The notes: generated by a model from the letters alone, not told the origin. A DNA stretch of 14,361 nucleotides from an uncultured Clostridia bacterium (GCA_937886445.1 CALGBY010000040.1:1-14361), one strand, 5' to 3'; counted from the first letter of the stretch, positions 7,450 through 14,240 are shown. Numbers and translations are program-made.

Positions 7450-9801
7450 TCACCGGTTCAGTTCCTTCATCGTTTCAAGCAGCGCTTTCACATTGATCGG
7501 CTTTGCCACATGCGCGTTCATTCCGCTCGCGAGGGATTTCTGCACATCCTCCTCAAAGGCATTGGCCGAAAGGGCGATGATCGTCACCTTATCACCGCCG
7601 GGCAATGCGCGTATGGCCCTTGTTGCCTGATATCCGTCCATGACCGGCATCTGGATATCCATCAAAACAAAGTCATAATAGGCGGTGCCCTTTGCGGCGA
7701 TGTCCTTCACCGCGAATTCGCCGTCCTCGGCGGTCTCAACGGCCAGCCCGGCATCTTCAAGGATCTCGGTCGCGATCTCACGGTTCATTTCATTGTCTTC
7801 AACAAGAAGCACTCTCTTTTTATCAAATGTAAACTCACCGGCCGCAAGATCAAGCGGCCTGTTTTCTTCTTCAAATTTTCGTATCGCTTCGTCATCCATG
7901 ATCCGGAAAGCCACTTCCAAAGCAAACACGGAGCCTTCCCCGGTTTTGCTTTTTACGCTGATCGTTCCGCCGGCAAGATCCACGATCTTTTTCACGATGG
8001 AAAGGCCGAGGCCGGCTCCCTCCTGTCTGGAAACGGTAGAGGTTTTTTCTCTTGAAAACGCTTCAAACAGGTGTTTTTGGAATTCCTCACTCATTCCGAT
8101 GCCGGTATCCGCCACCTCAAAGCGGAACAGCGCCTTCCCGTCATCAGTATAGCCGGGCTGATGCACATTGAACCGCACCTTGCCGCCCGCGTTCGTATAC
8201 TTGATCGCGTTTGAGATCAGGTTGATAATGACCTCATTCCAGTGCAGCTCATCCGCGTATATGTACGGCGTACCGATCTCATCGATCTTTACGGAAAAGT
8301 CAATGCTTTTCGGGATGGCAAGCGTTTCGCTCATCTGGGCGATGCCGCTGATCAGCTTACGGATATCCACCGGGCTGTCGATCAGCTCCAGCGTTCCGGA
8401 TTCGATCCGGCTCATTTCAAGAATATCGTTGATAAGGTTCAGCAGATGCCCGCCGGCGACCCGGATCTTGGACAGGCTGTCATCCACCCTGTCCGGATCA
8501 CCGCGGTGCTTTACGGCGATATCCGTATAGCCGAGGATGGCGTTCATGGGTGTACGGATATCGTGAGACATATTGAACAGGAAACTGGTCTTCGCCTCGC
8601 TAGCAACTCTCGCGTCCTCCAGCGCCTTTTCCAGCGCTTTCTTTACCTTCAGTTCCTTTTTGACCATCGGGTCCACATTGCGGAAGCCGAAGATCATCAT
8701 GCTGCCCGATGAATTACCCGAAACACGGCCGCAGCAGAGCTGGTAATAATTCTGCTCGCCGTTCTCCACTCGCTGATAATTGAACTCGGAAATGTTCTCC
8801 GTGCTGATGACGGTATCCAGATGCCCGGGATCCGTCCACTCAAGAAAAGCTTCCCGGTCTTTTTCACAGACCTGCGTCGCGGCATATTCGCGCATAAAGG
8901 GGATATATTCCGGGATCTCAAGCGCAAGCTGCTGAACGGAAAGCGTCTGCTTCATATCGGATGTACGGAACACCTGCAGAGAGCCGTTCTTCAGATCGGC
9001 AAGGTACAGCGGCCCGTACTCCAGGCTGAGTGTGGAAATAACGCCGGCGGAGAGCAGCTCCTTCTCGCGGGCGCTGCGCAGTTCCGCCTCGGCCTTCAGC
9101 TCATGCACCCTGGTCTCGATATTCCGGGCCAGTACCGTGTGCACCAGCACGCACGCGATGCAGAAGCCGGCGGAATTCGCGGGCGCGTCGGGATACAGCA
9201 TCTGGAACACATCGAAAAAGACCGGTGTAAGGGACACCCACAGGAAAGAACGGAGCGTCCTGCGCGTCGCTTCAGACCTTGTGCGGAAGTAACCGAACGC
9301 GGAAATGACTGCCACCAGGATATAAACGGAAAACTGGAGATAAAACAGGATCTTGCGTTCGGGCGTGCTTTGATAATTGCCCGTCTCATCCACATAGAAC
9401 ATAAAGCGCCTGCTGAAGTTGATGATGATCATCACAAGCTCCGTGGCAAGCAGCACTCCGTTGTAGCCGAGCCATACCTTCGGATGGCGGATCACACCGC
9501 GCAGCGCGCGGCAGAAATACATCGTCCACACCAGCGGCGCAAGCGCCGAGCTGATATGGAATACCGACGATGATACCATGAGCGCGGCATCATTTGCGAT
9601 GATACCGGATGCCAGCACTCCCCATACGCCGTCCTGAACGCAATAGAAAAGGATAAAGATGAACAGCGGCAGATGGGGCCGCTCATCATCGTCATCATGA
9701 CGGGTCATGCTGTACAGATACAGTATAAGAACGATCCCCGCCGCGATAAAAGCCATAACGGCATACAGCGGATGCACATTCCGGTTCATCATGTTTCCCA
9801 T
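7450..9801 (-). CDS. Membrane-bound hybrid sensor histidine kinase with receiver domain
   Basis: A 783-residue hybrid kinase. About seven membrane segments (near residues 12-32, 45-69, 76-98, 112-131, 151-171, 185-203, 210-226) form the sensor. A cytoplasmic PAS-like region spans about 250-375. The HisKA helix carries the phospho-acceptor H413 in NMSHDIRTP. The ATPase domain shows the N-box NLISNAIKY near 531, DTGIG at 565-569 and GAGLGL at 595-600. A C-terminal receiver carries E668/D669, phospho-acceptor D715 in LMDIQMP and K767. No DNA-binding output domain is attached, so the partner lies elsewhere. I start at 9801 because GAGAGGTG precedes this ATG by five bases; upstream in-frame codons lack such a site. 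It is transcribed divergently from the serine hydrolase. The signal it senses is unknown. Confidence 0.95.
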   Translation of the reverse strand: MGNMMNRNVHPLYAVMAFIAAGIVLILYLYSMTRHDDDDERPHLPLFIFILFYCVQDGVWGVLASGIIANDAALMVSSSVFHISSALAPLVWTMYFCRALRGVIRHPKVWLGYNGVLLATELVMIIINFSRRFMFYVDETGNYQSTPERKILFYLQFSVYILVAVISAFGYFRTRSEATRRTLRSFLWVSLTPVFFDVFQMLYPDAPANSAGFCIACVLVHTVLARNIETRVHELKAEAELRSAREKELLSAGVISTLSLEYGPLYLADLKNGSLQVFRTSDMKQTLSVQQLALEIPEYIPFMREYAATQVCEKDREAFLEWTDPGHLDTVISTENISEFNYQRVENGEQNYYQLCCGRVSGNSSGSMMIFGFRNVDPMVKKELKVKKALEKALEDARVASEAKTSFLFNMSHDIRTPMNAILGYTDIAVKHRGDPDRVDDSLSKIRVAGGHLLNLINDILEMSRIESGTLELIDSPVDIRKLISGIAQMSETLAIPKSIDFSVKIDEIGTPYIYADELHWNEVIINLISNAIKYTNAGGKVRFNVHQPGYTDDGKALFRFEVADTGIGMSEEFQKHLFEAFSREKTSTVSRQEGAGLGLSIVKKIVDLAGGTISVKSKTGEGSVFALEVAFRIMDDEAIRKFEEENRPLDLAAGEFTFDKKRVLLVEDNEMNREIATEILEDAGLAVETAEDGEFAVKDIAAKGTAYYDFVLMDIQMPVMDGYQATRAIRALPGGDKVTIIALSANAFEEDVQKSLASGMNAHVAKPINVKALLETMKELNR

Positions 9802-10054
9802 CGGAACACCTCTCAGGCAGAATAAACGGGTCAAAACGGTCATTGACGCCCTGCAGACAAAGACGGTCATTTGCTTTCCGGAAGCCGCCGCACCCGCGGG
9901 ATCTACGGCATATCCATCCGTCCATCAGCGGATAACGGGAAGGGCAAATACTTCCTCGGCTGTTCCATGCGCTCCGGCAGCGTTTTCAGCCTATCTTCAT
10001 TTTCGCTGTTTCGTCTTTGAAGAACGACATGTCCGTTTACTTTTCCACACTATC

Positions 10055-10063
10055 ATTATACCA
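10055..10063 (-). promoter_or_regulatory. Extended -10 promoter of the hybrid kinase gene
   Basis: The minus strand reads TGGTATAAT, a perfect extended -10. No good -35 hexamer lies 16-18 bases upstream, which an extended -10 promoter can tolerate. The inferred start is near 10048. Confidence 0.6.
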
Positions 10064-10147
10064 TATCCGGGCTGTCTGGGCTATCTTTTTTTTCGGTACT
10101 TTCTTAAGATTTTACCATCTCCTTCCGGGTTCCGCAGCCTGTACTGT

Positions 10148-10177
10148 TTGACATTTCCTTTCAGTCACTGGTATAAT
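10148..10177 (+). promoter_or_regulatory. Consensus promoter of the serine hydrolase gene
   Basis: A perfect TTGACA at 10148-10153 and a perfect TATAAT at 10172-10177 are separated by 18 bases, with an extended -10 TG at 10169-10170. It should be a strong housekeeping-sigma promoter. Transcription would start near 10184, giving a short leader before the gene. Confidence 0.85.
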
Positions 10178-10228
10178 CCCGTATGCGGCAGATCCGGCAA
10201 CGCGATCCGCCGGAAGGAGCAGATGATT

Positions 10229-11683
10229 ATGGTCATATCCTTTGAAGAGCTCATGCGCCGCCAAATGGCGTATTTCCGCATTCCCGGCATCACAGCGGCG
10301 ATGGTTCACGGCAGTGAAACGAAATATTATTCCTTCGGCGTGAAGAACGCGGAGGCGGGCGATGATCCGCAAAACCGGGTGGATCCCCAAACGCTGTTCA
10401 CCCTGGCCTCGGTATCCAAATCCTTCAACGCCGCCCTGATCGCCCGTCTGGTGGATGAAGGCATTCTGGACTGGGACAGCCCGGTGCGCACATGGGTGCC
10501 CGAAATGCGTATGGCGGATCCGGAGGCGGACAGGCATATGTGCCTCCGCGATATGCTTTGCCACCGAACGGGCCTTGCAAACCATGACGCCATATGGCCC
10601 TCCGAGGAAGGCCATGCCCGGATGGCGGCCGGCCTGCGCGCGCTAGAGCCCGATCAGGATTTTCGCAGCCGCTATCAGTACAACAATACGATCTATGTCA
10701 TGGCCGGCTTCGTGGCGGAAGCGGCGACCGGGAAAACATGGCATCAATTGCTGCGGGAATACATCCTTGAGCCTCTGGGGATGAAGCGAACCTGCTCACA
10801 TCTTGAGGATATGGTCGCCTCGGGCAATTTTGCCGAGCCGCACAAGTTCCGGTACGGACAGGTGAGGCGGGTGGAACGCTGGCCCATGGATGAGGCTGCC
10901 GCGGCGGCAGGGGTCAACAGCTGCGCGGAGGACATGGCGCGCTGGCTGCGCTTCCATCTGCACGGGGGTGTCAACGATGAAGGCGTGCGCCTGATCTCGG
11001 AAAAGAATTTCAGGGAAATGCACACGGGGCAGATATTCATTCCGGCGGAAAATCCATCCCCGGATGAGCCGCTCCTGAACACATACGCCTTCGGCTGGCG
11101 GCAGGGCACCTACCGCGGCAGGCGCTGCTGGATGCATACAGGGCATATCGAAGGCTATCTCACCATCCAGGCGCTGCTGCCGGATGAGGATATCGGCATT
11201 TTCATCTCCATGAACATCCATGACGGCTGCAGCGAAGTCCATCGCCGCGGGGTATACGCCCTGCTGGATTCCATACTGGGCTATGAGAAGGACCGGACAG
11301 ATCATATGCGCCGCGGCGAACACTGCAAAGACTATCTCTACACGGAAAACCATCTGGACAGCATGCCTCTGGCGTGCTTCCCCTGTGACCGCGTTTTCCG
11401 CCCGGAACAGCTTGCGGGGACTTATATCCATGACGGCTACGGAACAATGCGCATTCTGGAAAGGGGCGGACGGCTGCTGGTATGCTATCACTTCCGGCAG
11501 GACGAGCTCATCCATCTGCGCGGCTCCACCTGGTACGCGGAGGGCTTTCTTGAGGATACCCGGTGCGTGCGCATGCCCTTTGAATTCATCCCGGACAGCT
11601 CCGGAGAAAGGATCGCCGCGCTGCGGATCCCGCTTGAAAGAACGGTGGCGCCGATCCTTTTTGAAAGGCTCCCGAACGGCTGA
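10229..11683 (+). CDS. Beta-lactamase-fold serine hydrolase (class C/penicillin-binding type)
   Basis: The 484-residue product has the three signature motifs of the beta-lactamase-related (PF00144) family: SVSK at 61-64 with nucleophile S61 and K64, YNN at 151-153, and HTG at 303-305 in place of the KTG box. A C-terminal beta-rich segment starting near LAGTYIHDGYGTM resembles the DUF3471-type domain found in such hydrolases. No signal peptide is apparent, so it may be cytoplasmic. Members include esterases, D-amino-acid peptidases and amidases, and the substrate cannot be predicted. Two in-frame ATGs are possible. I prefer 10229 because AGGAG is nine bases upstream, against only three bases for 10223. 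It is divergent from the hybrid kinase and has a consensus promoter. There is no reason to call it a resistance gene. Confidence 0.9.
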   Translation: MVISFEELMRRQMAYFRIPGITAAMVHGSETKYYSFGVKNAEAGDDPQNRVDPQTLFTLASVSKSFNAALIARLVDEGILDWDSPVRTWVPEMRMADPEADRHMCLRDMLCHRTGLANHDAIWPSEEGHARMAAGLRALEPDQDFRSRYQYNNTIYVMAGFVAEAATGKTWHQLLREYILEPLGMKRTCSHLEDMVASGNFAEPHKFRYGQVRRVERWPMDEAAAAAGVNSCAEDMARWLRFHLHGGVNDEGVRLISEKNFREMHTGQIFIPAENPSPDEPLLNTYAFGWRQGTYRGRRCWMHTGHIEGYLTIQALLPDEDIGIFISMNIHDGCSEVHRRGVYALLDSILGYEKDRTDHMRRGEHCKDYLYTENHLDSMPLACFPCDRVFRPEQLAGTYIHDGYGTMRILERGGRLLVCYHFRQDELIHLRGSTWYAEGFLEDTRCVRMPFEFIPDSSGERIAALRIPLERTVAPILFERLPNG

Positions 11684-11721
11684 ATACCATTTCACCCGTC
11701 ACACTTTCCGGTACAAACAAA

Positions 11722-11761
11722 CGGGCAGTGAAGAAGTTTTCATACGCTTCTTCACTGCCCG
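11722..11761. terminator. Perfect 15-base hairpin terminator between convergent genes
   Basis: Arms at 11722-11736 and 11747-11761 are perfect reverse complements with a ten-base loop. On the minus strand the hairpin is followed by TTTGTTTGT, so it suits the HD-hydrolase gene ending at 11821. On the plus strand the T-run is weak, but the hairpin lies 38 bases after the serine hydrolase stop and may end that transcript too. Confidence 0.8.
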
Positions 11762-11820
11762 CTGCTTTGGGGAGACCGCTATGCGCTCTCCCCCGTATAT
11801 ATGATCCTGATGCCGCCCGG

Positions 11821-12387
11821 TCAGACACCGGTCCCCAGCAGACCCAGCTCCTCCGCGTGCTTCTTCATGCCGGCGATGCAGATCGCGGCAACATCCTTCA
11901 CTTCCATCCCCAGCATCTCACAGCCGCCGCGGATCAGCGCGCGGTCGCATTTCGCGGCAAAGGACTTATCCTTGAACTTCTTCATGAAGCTGCCCGCCTC
12001 CAGATCCGTGATCCCGGCCGGACGCATACGGGCGCAGGCCTGTATGATACCGGTAAGCTCATCCACGGTATAAAGGCATTTTTCCATATCATTTTCCGGC
12101 TTGATATCCGTGCACGAGCCGTAGCCGTGCGCCATGATCGCGCGCACGTCCTCCGCGTCCACGCCCCCGGCAAGCAGCTCCTTTTCTGTATGCTGAAGAT
12201 GCTCCTCGGGATACTGCTCATAGTCATAATCGTGCAGATAGCCGACGGCGGCCCAGTGTTCACTGTCCGCGCCGAAATGCTCTGCCATGGCGGACATCGC
12301 AGCCGATACGCTCACCGCGTGGCGGATCAGGTGTTCCTCTTTGGTGGTGGACGCGATCAGCGCCTTTGCTTTTTCCATTGTCAGCAT
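11821..12387 (-). CDS. HD-superfamily hydrolase (COG2316-like)
   Basis: A soluble 188-residue protein with an HD metal-binding domain. Likely ligands are H23 in IRHAVSV, the H52-D53 pair in GYLHDYDYEQYP, further histidines at 63, 66 and 87 (MAHGYG) and D109 in TVDEL. Length and layout match the predicted HD hydrolases of the COG2316 type often found in Clostridia, whose substrates are not established. I start at 12387, where GGGAG sits seven bases before the ATG; the frame runs 15 residues further upstream without a better site. It lies 130 bases downstream of rpmE on the same strand, with a terminator between, so cotranscription is doubtful. It is not closely similar to the RelA/SpoT-type HD protein at the left of the window. 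Confidence 0.87.
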   Translation of the reverse strand: MLTMEKAKALIASTTKEEHLIRHAVSVSAAMSAMAEHFGADSEHWAAVGYLHDYDYEQYPEEHLQHTEKELLAGGVDAEDVRAIMAHGYGSCTDIKPENDMEKCLYTVDELTGIIQACARMRPAGITDLEAGSFMKKFKDKSFAAKCDRALIRGGCEMLGMEVKDVAAICIAGMKKHAEELGLLGTGV

Positions 12388-12473
12388 AGTACCGCTCCCT
12401 TCAGGATCACGGCCGCCCGCCGTGACCTTCATCCGTAAAAGTATTCCTCTTTACCCGCTTTGAACCCCGTGTA

Positions 12474-12515
12474 TAAAAACGCAGCGTGACTCACATGGAG
12501 CACGCTGCATTTTTT
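12474..12515. terminator. Terminator after rpmE
   Basis: GCAGCGTG at 12481-12488 pairs perfectly with CACGCTGC at 12501-12508. Both sides carry runs that become U-tracts on the respective strands (GTTTTT on minus, ATTTTTT on plus), so the hairpin can work in both directions. It begins two bases after the rpmE stop codon. Confidence 0.88.
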
Positions 12516-12517
12516 GC

Positions 12518-12718
12518 TTACTGCACGCCGTAGCGCTTCTTGAAGCGATCTACGCGGCCGCCGCTGTCCACCAGTTTCTGCTTGCCGGTGAAGAAGGGGT
12601 GACACTTGGAGCAAATTTCGACCTTCAGTTCGCCCTTGATGGAGCCGGTCTCAAACGTTTCACCGCATACGCAGCGAACGATGCATTTGCCGTACTTGGG
12701 ATGGATCTTTTCCTTCAT
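12518..12718 (-). CDS. rpmE: 50S ribosomal protein L31, zinc-binding form
   Basis: The 66-residue product starts with MKEKIHPKYGKC and shows the L31 pattern throughout. It keeps the cysteines of the zinc form: C16 and C18 in RCVCGETF, and C36 and C39 in ICSKCHPFFTGKQ. L31 is a small protein of the large ribosomal subunit that helps bridge it to the small subunit. The ATG at 12718 fits the family start. A GTG at 12730 is in frame, but it overlaps the AGAGGTG that serves as ribosome binding site nine bases upstream of the ATG. The gene has its own promoter, a short leader with two hairpins and a terminator right after the stop, so it is a single-gene unit. Confidence 0.97.
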   Translation of the reverse strand: MKEKIHPKYGKCIVRCVCGETFETGSIKGELKVEICSKCHPFFTGKQKLVDSGGRVDRFKKRYGVQ

Positions 12719-12736
12719 GCCTGATTTCACCTCTTT

Positions 12737-12773
12737 TACCTTATGGTAACGGATTCATAGATGGCTGCTATGA
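12737..12773 (-). promoter_or_regulatory. Two small hairpins in the rpmE leader
   Basis: TCATAG at 12755-12760 pairs with CTATGA at 12768-12773 (seven-base loop). TTACC at 12737-12741 pairs with GGTAA at 12745-12749 around a short loop, just before the ribosome binding site. Such leaders can bind the ribosomal protein itself for feedback control, and L31 leader motifs are known in Firmicutes. Whether this one belongs to them is untested. Confidence 0.4.
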
Positions 12774-12785
12774 GCCGCGACAGAA

Positions 12786-12814
12786 ATTATAACATCCCGC
12801 CGGAAAAATTGCAA
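12786..12814 (-). promoter_or_regulatory. rpmE promoter
   Basis: On the minus strand TTGCAA (12814-12809) is followed by a 17-base spacer and a perfect TATAAT (12791-12786), with a TG one base before the -10. Transcription should start near 12779, giving a leader of about 60 bases. Confidence 0.82.
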
Positions 12815-12947
12815 GCGGTTTTTTATCATTTTTATATTTCTCCGGCTGAGGCACCGGTACCTGTCTGAACAGCAGCCGCGGCTGTTTGCCGAAGGGTGTA
12901 TGTAAAATGCAGTATCATTCATCGGCTTTGTCTGTCTCCTGCGCGGA

Positions 12948-13286
12948 TCATGAATGTATATCCCGATACTTTTCTTCAATCGAAGCTGTTTTCCCCCGAA
13001 TTTCATCCGCGATCTGCCGACAGCGCTTTGCAGAAAGCCCTGCCGATTTACCCACGGCAGGCAATTCCTTCGATCCGGGATCTTTGCCATTGCCATTCAC
13101 GGTTGTTGTTTGTTCGCCATAATAGGTCGTGCTCCGGGTCAGATCATATGCCGGAGACGGATGCCGGCAATCATGCTCAGCATCACTGAGTTGTTCCTGC
13201 GACAGACCGCGGCGCTTTCTGATGCCGGCCAGTCACTTTGCCAAAGCAAGGTCGATTTCCTCCGGCGTTTCCCGAATAAATGCCAT
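12948..13286 (-). pseudogene. hipB-hipA fusion relic (HTH antitoxin start joined to HipA kinase tail)
   Basis: From the ATG at 13286, with AGGAGG just upstream, the frame reads MAFIRETPEEIDLALAK, then a TGA (13235-13233), then LAGIRKRRGLSQEQLSD. This is the start of a Cro/C1-type helix-turn-helix antitoxin of the HipB kind. After about codon 35 (near 13181) the same frame changes abruptly to SPAYDLTRSTTYYGEQTTTV and, further on, AGLSAKRCRQIADEIR. To me this resembles the C-terminal part of HipA-family toxin kinases. It ends at TGA 12950-12948. The rest of the HTH and most of HipA are missing, so an internal in-frame deletion probably joined the two genes, and a stop codon followed. No functional toxin can be made. 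The identification rests on motif memory, without a database search. Confidence 0.6.
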
Positions 13287-13302
13287 AACGCCTCCTGTAA
13301 CG

Positions 13303-13356
13303 GATAACATATTATCTGTTTTGCTTATATTATCGCGATTTGTATCATATATTATC
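13303..13356. promoter_or_regulatory. Three ATATTATC repeats upstream of the hipB-like relic
   Basis: ATATTATC occurs in the same orientation at 13309-13316, 13327-13334 and 13349-13356. The first forms a palindrome with GATAA at 13303-13307 (GATAA, four bases, TTATC). The cluster lies directly before the relic's ribosome binding site, where HipB-type antitoxins bind several operators to repress their own operon. Confidence 0.4.
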
Positions 13357-13479
13357 CATTCATATTGTGGCACAGTCATCAGGTATTTGCAATGCGCGCG
13401 CAAAGGGAAATCAAAAAAACCTGCCTGCAGACACAAACTTCTTATCGATTTGCGGTAACATTCCCCCGGTATGATCTGC

Positions 13480-13515
13480 TTTACATTAACATACGGTTTT
13501 GCTATACTATGTATA
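13480..13515 (+). promoter_or_regulatory. Promoter with palindromic operator for the Phd-like relic
   Basis: TTTACA at 13480-13485 is followed by a 17-base spacer and TATACT at 13503-13508. The -10 is embedded in a palindrome, TATAC (13503-13507), three bases, GTATA (13511-13515). This layout suits autorepression by an antitoxin. A start near 13515 would place the relic's GGGAG and TTG within 25 bases. Confidence 0.6.
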
Positions 13516-13533
13516 CAGCAGGGAGACAGCAGT

Positions 13534-13786
13534 TTGTCGATCACGGCGTCCGAATTAACGGCCTCAGCAGGTACTTCCCTTTTCCGCAAAGGCAGATATC
13601 ATCATCGCTCAATACGGAAAAACTGCTGCCGGATCGACAGACCCGTCATCATTTTCCGGTAGCCATTCCGCTGCCCGTATCGTATATAATACAGACGGGA
13701 GCAAAGAAGGCAACAGCCGGGATGCCGGAAATATGCTGAAGGATGAGCTCCCGGAGCAGCGTGGACATCCCCTTTATCACACATGA
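13534..13786 (+). pseudogene. Frameshifted Phd/YefM-like antitoxin relic
   Basis: A TTG at 13534, eight bases after GGGAG, begins a frame reading SITASELTASAG. This matches the usual start of Phd/YefM antitoxins (I-T-A-x-E-L-K-x-N-x-G). The frame then loses sense. Shifting by one base somewhere between about 13568 and 13583 restores ADIIIAQYGKTAAGSTDPSS, which fits the family's central segment D-I-x-I-T-x-x-G-K-x-x-A-K-L-x-x-P with close to normal spacing. The second frame runs to TGA 13784-13786 and contains LKDELPEQRG near its end, compatible with the antitoxin tail. No toxin gene (Doc, RelE or PIN type) follows. One frameshift appears to have broken the gene while its promoter and operator survive. 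A chance resemblance cannot be excluded. Confidence 0.45.
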
Positions 13787-13821
13787 TCATCAGGCAGAAA
13801 AAATAACAGGAGGCAAACAAA

Positions 13822-14022
13822 ATGGCAGAAGAAAAGCGCGTACTGCACCCGGAGGAATTAGCCGCGGTCACCGGCGGAGACGGAGAAAAAACATGCCCGA
13901 ACAGCAAGAACTATCCCACCAAATCATGCAGAAGTCTCGATTGCCCGTATCGCAGCGGAAATAAATGCACGCTTTACAATTCGGAAATTCCCGGCGACCG
14001 CCCAAGGCCGATCGTGATCTGA
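13822..14022 (+). CDS. Cysteine-rich double-glycine peptide precursor (bacteriocin/RiPP-like)
   Basis: A complete 66-residue peptide. Residues 8-19 (LHPEELAAVTGG) match the double-glycine leader pattern L-x-x-E-E-L-x-x-V-x-G-G cut by peptidase-containing ABC exporters. The predicted mature part begins at D20 and has 47 residues with four cysteines (C25, C36, C41, C49), several tyrosines and a proline-rich, hydrophobic end (RPRPIVI). It could form two disulfides or be enzymatically modified. AGGAGG lies eight bases before the ATG, and a strong terminator follows about 60 bases after the stop, so it looks like an expressed single-gene unit. No immunity, modification or transport gene is in the window. 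Alternatives are a signalling peptide or a substrate of a radical-SAM enzyme encoded elsewhere. I know no named family for it. Confidence 0.75.
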   Translation: MAEEKRVLHPEELAAVTGGDGEKTCPNSKNYPTKSCRSLDCPYRSGNKCTLYNSEIPGDRPRPIVI

Positions 14023-14085
14023 CAGGGAACCGGATCAAGGCAATGTGAATGACCGCCGGTTTTGCGTGTTTCTCAGAATCAGACA

Positions 14086-14131
14086 GCTTCCGGCAAAGCT
14101 CCTCCGAGGGGCTTTGCCGGAAGCGTTTTTT
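14086..14131 (+). terminator. Terminator of the double-glycine peptide gene
   Basis: A perfect 14-base stem (14086-14099 with 14111-14124) and an eleven-base loop are followed by a run of T residues (14126-14131). It lies 63 bases after the peptide stop codon. The minus strand has no T-run after the hairpin, so it acts on plus-strand transcripts only. Confidence 0.9.
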
Positions 14132-14136
14132 ATCAG

Positions 14137-14194
14137 CCGGCATCCGAAAAGGAACGCGCTCTGAGCCATGCTCTTCATCCTTTCCGAATACCGG
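14137..14194 (-). other. Long hairpin with wobble pairs, RNA-like on the minus strand
   Basis: Arms at 14137-14153 and 14178-14194 pair over 17 positions with three mismatches. All three mismatches (14141/14190, 14144/14187, 14147/14184) become G-U pairs if the minus strand is transcribed. The 24-base loop holds an inner GAGC/GCTC pairing. No U-run follows on either strand, so it is not a simple terminator. It lies about 45 bases downstream of the tRNA fragment on the minus strand. Confidence 0.4.
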
Positions 14195-14240
14195 ATCTTC
14201 ATCTCTTACCGAAAAGCCCGGCAAAAATATGGAATTTGGA

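Larger units (their letters stand above)
9802..10228. other. Divergent intergenic region with a long kinase leader
   Basis: This gap holds an extended -10 promoter for each flanking gene. The kinase transcript would carry a leader of about 245 bases, while the hydrolase leader is only about 45 bases. I compared the kinase leader by eye with common riboswitch cores (c-di-GMP, TPP, glycine, THF) and found no match. Open frames here have no start signals. Confidence 0.5.

Noticed and set aside
12873..12884. Twelve-base palindrome CAGCCGCGGCTG
   Set aside because: It is perfect but short and GC-rich, has no T-run and no clear relation to a promoter. It may be a chance palindrome.
13685..13690. 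TATAAT as a dedicated promoter for the double-glycine peptide gene
   Set aside because: No acceptable -35 lies 16-18 bases upstream and no extended -10 TG is present, so I did not list it as a promoter.
13743..13964. Plus-strand open frame beginning MSSRSSVDIPFI that overlaps the peptide gene
   Set aside because: It shows no toxin motif, has no ribosome binding site and overlaps the better-supported peptide gene in another frame.
14206..14224. Small hairpin just after the tRNA fragment on the minus strand
   Set aside because: It has a six-base stem with one wobble pair, and no U-run follows it in the direction of the tRNA.
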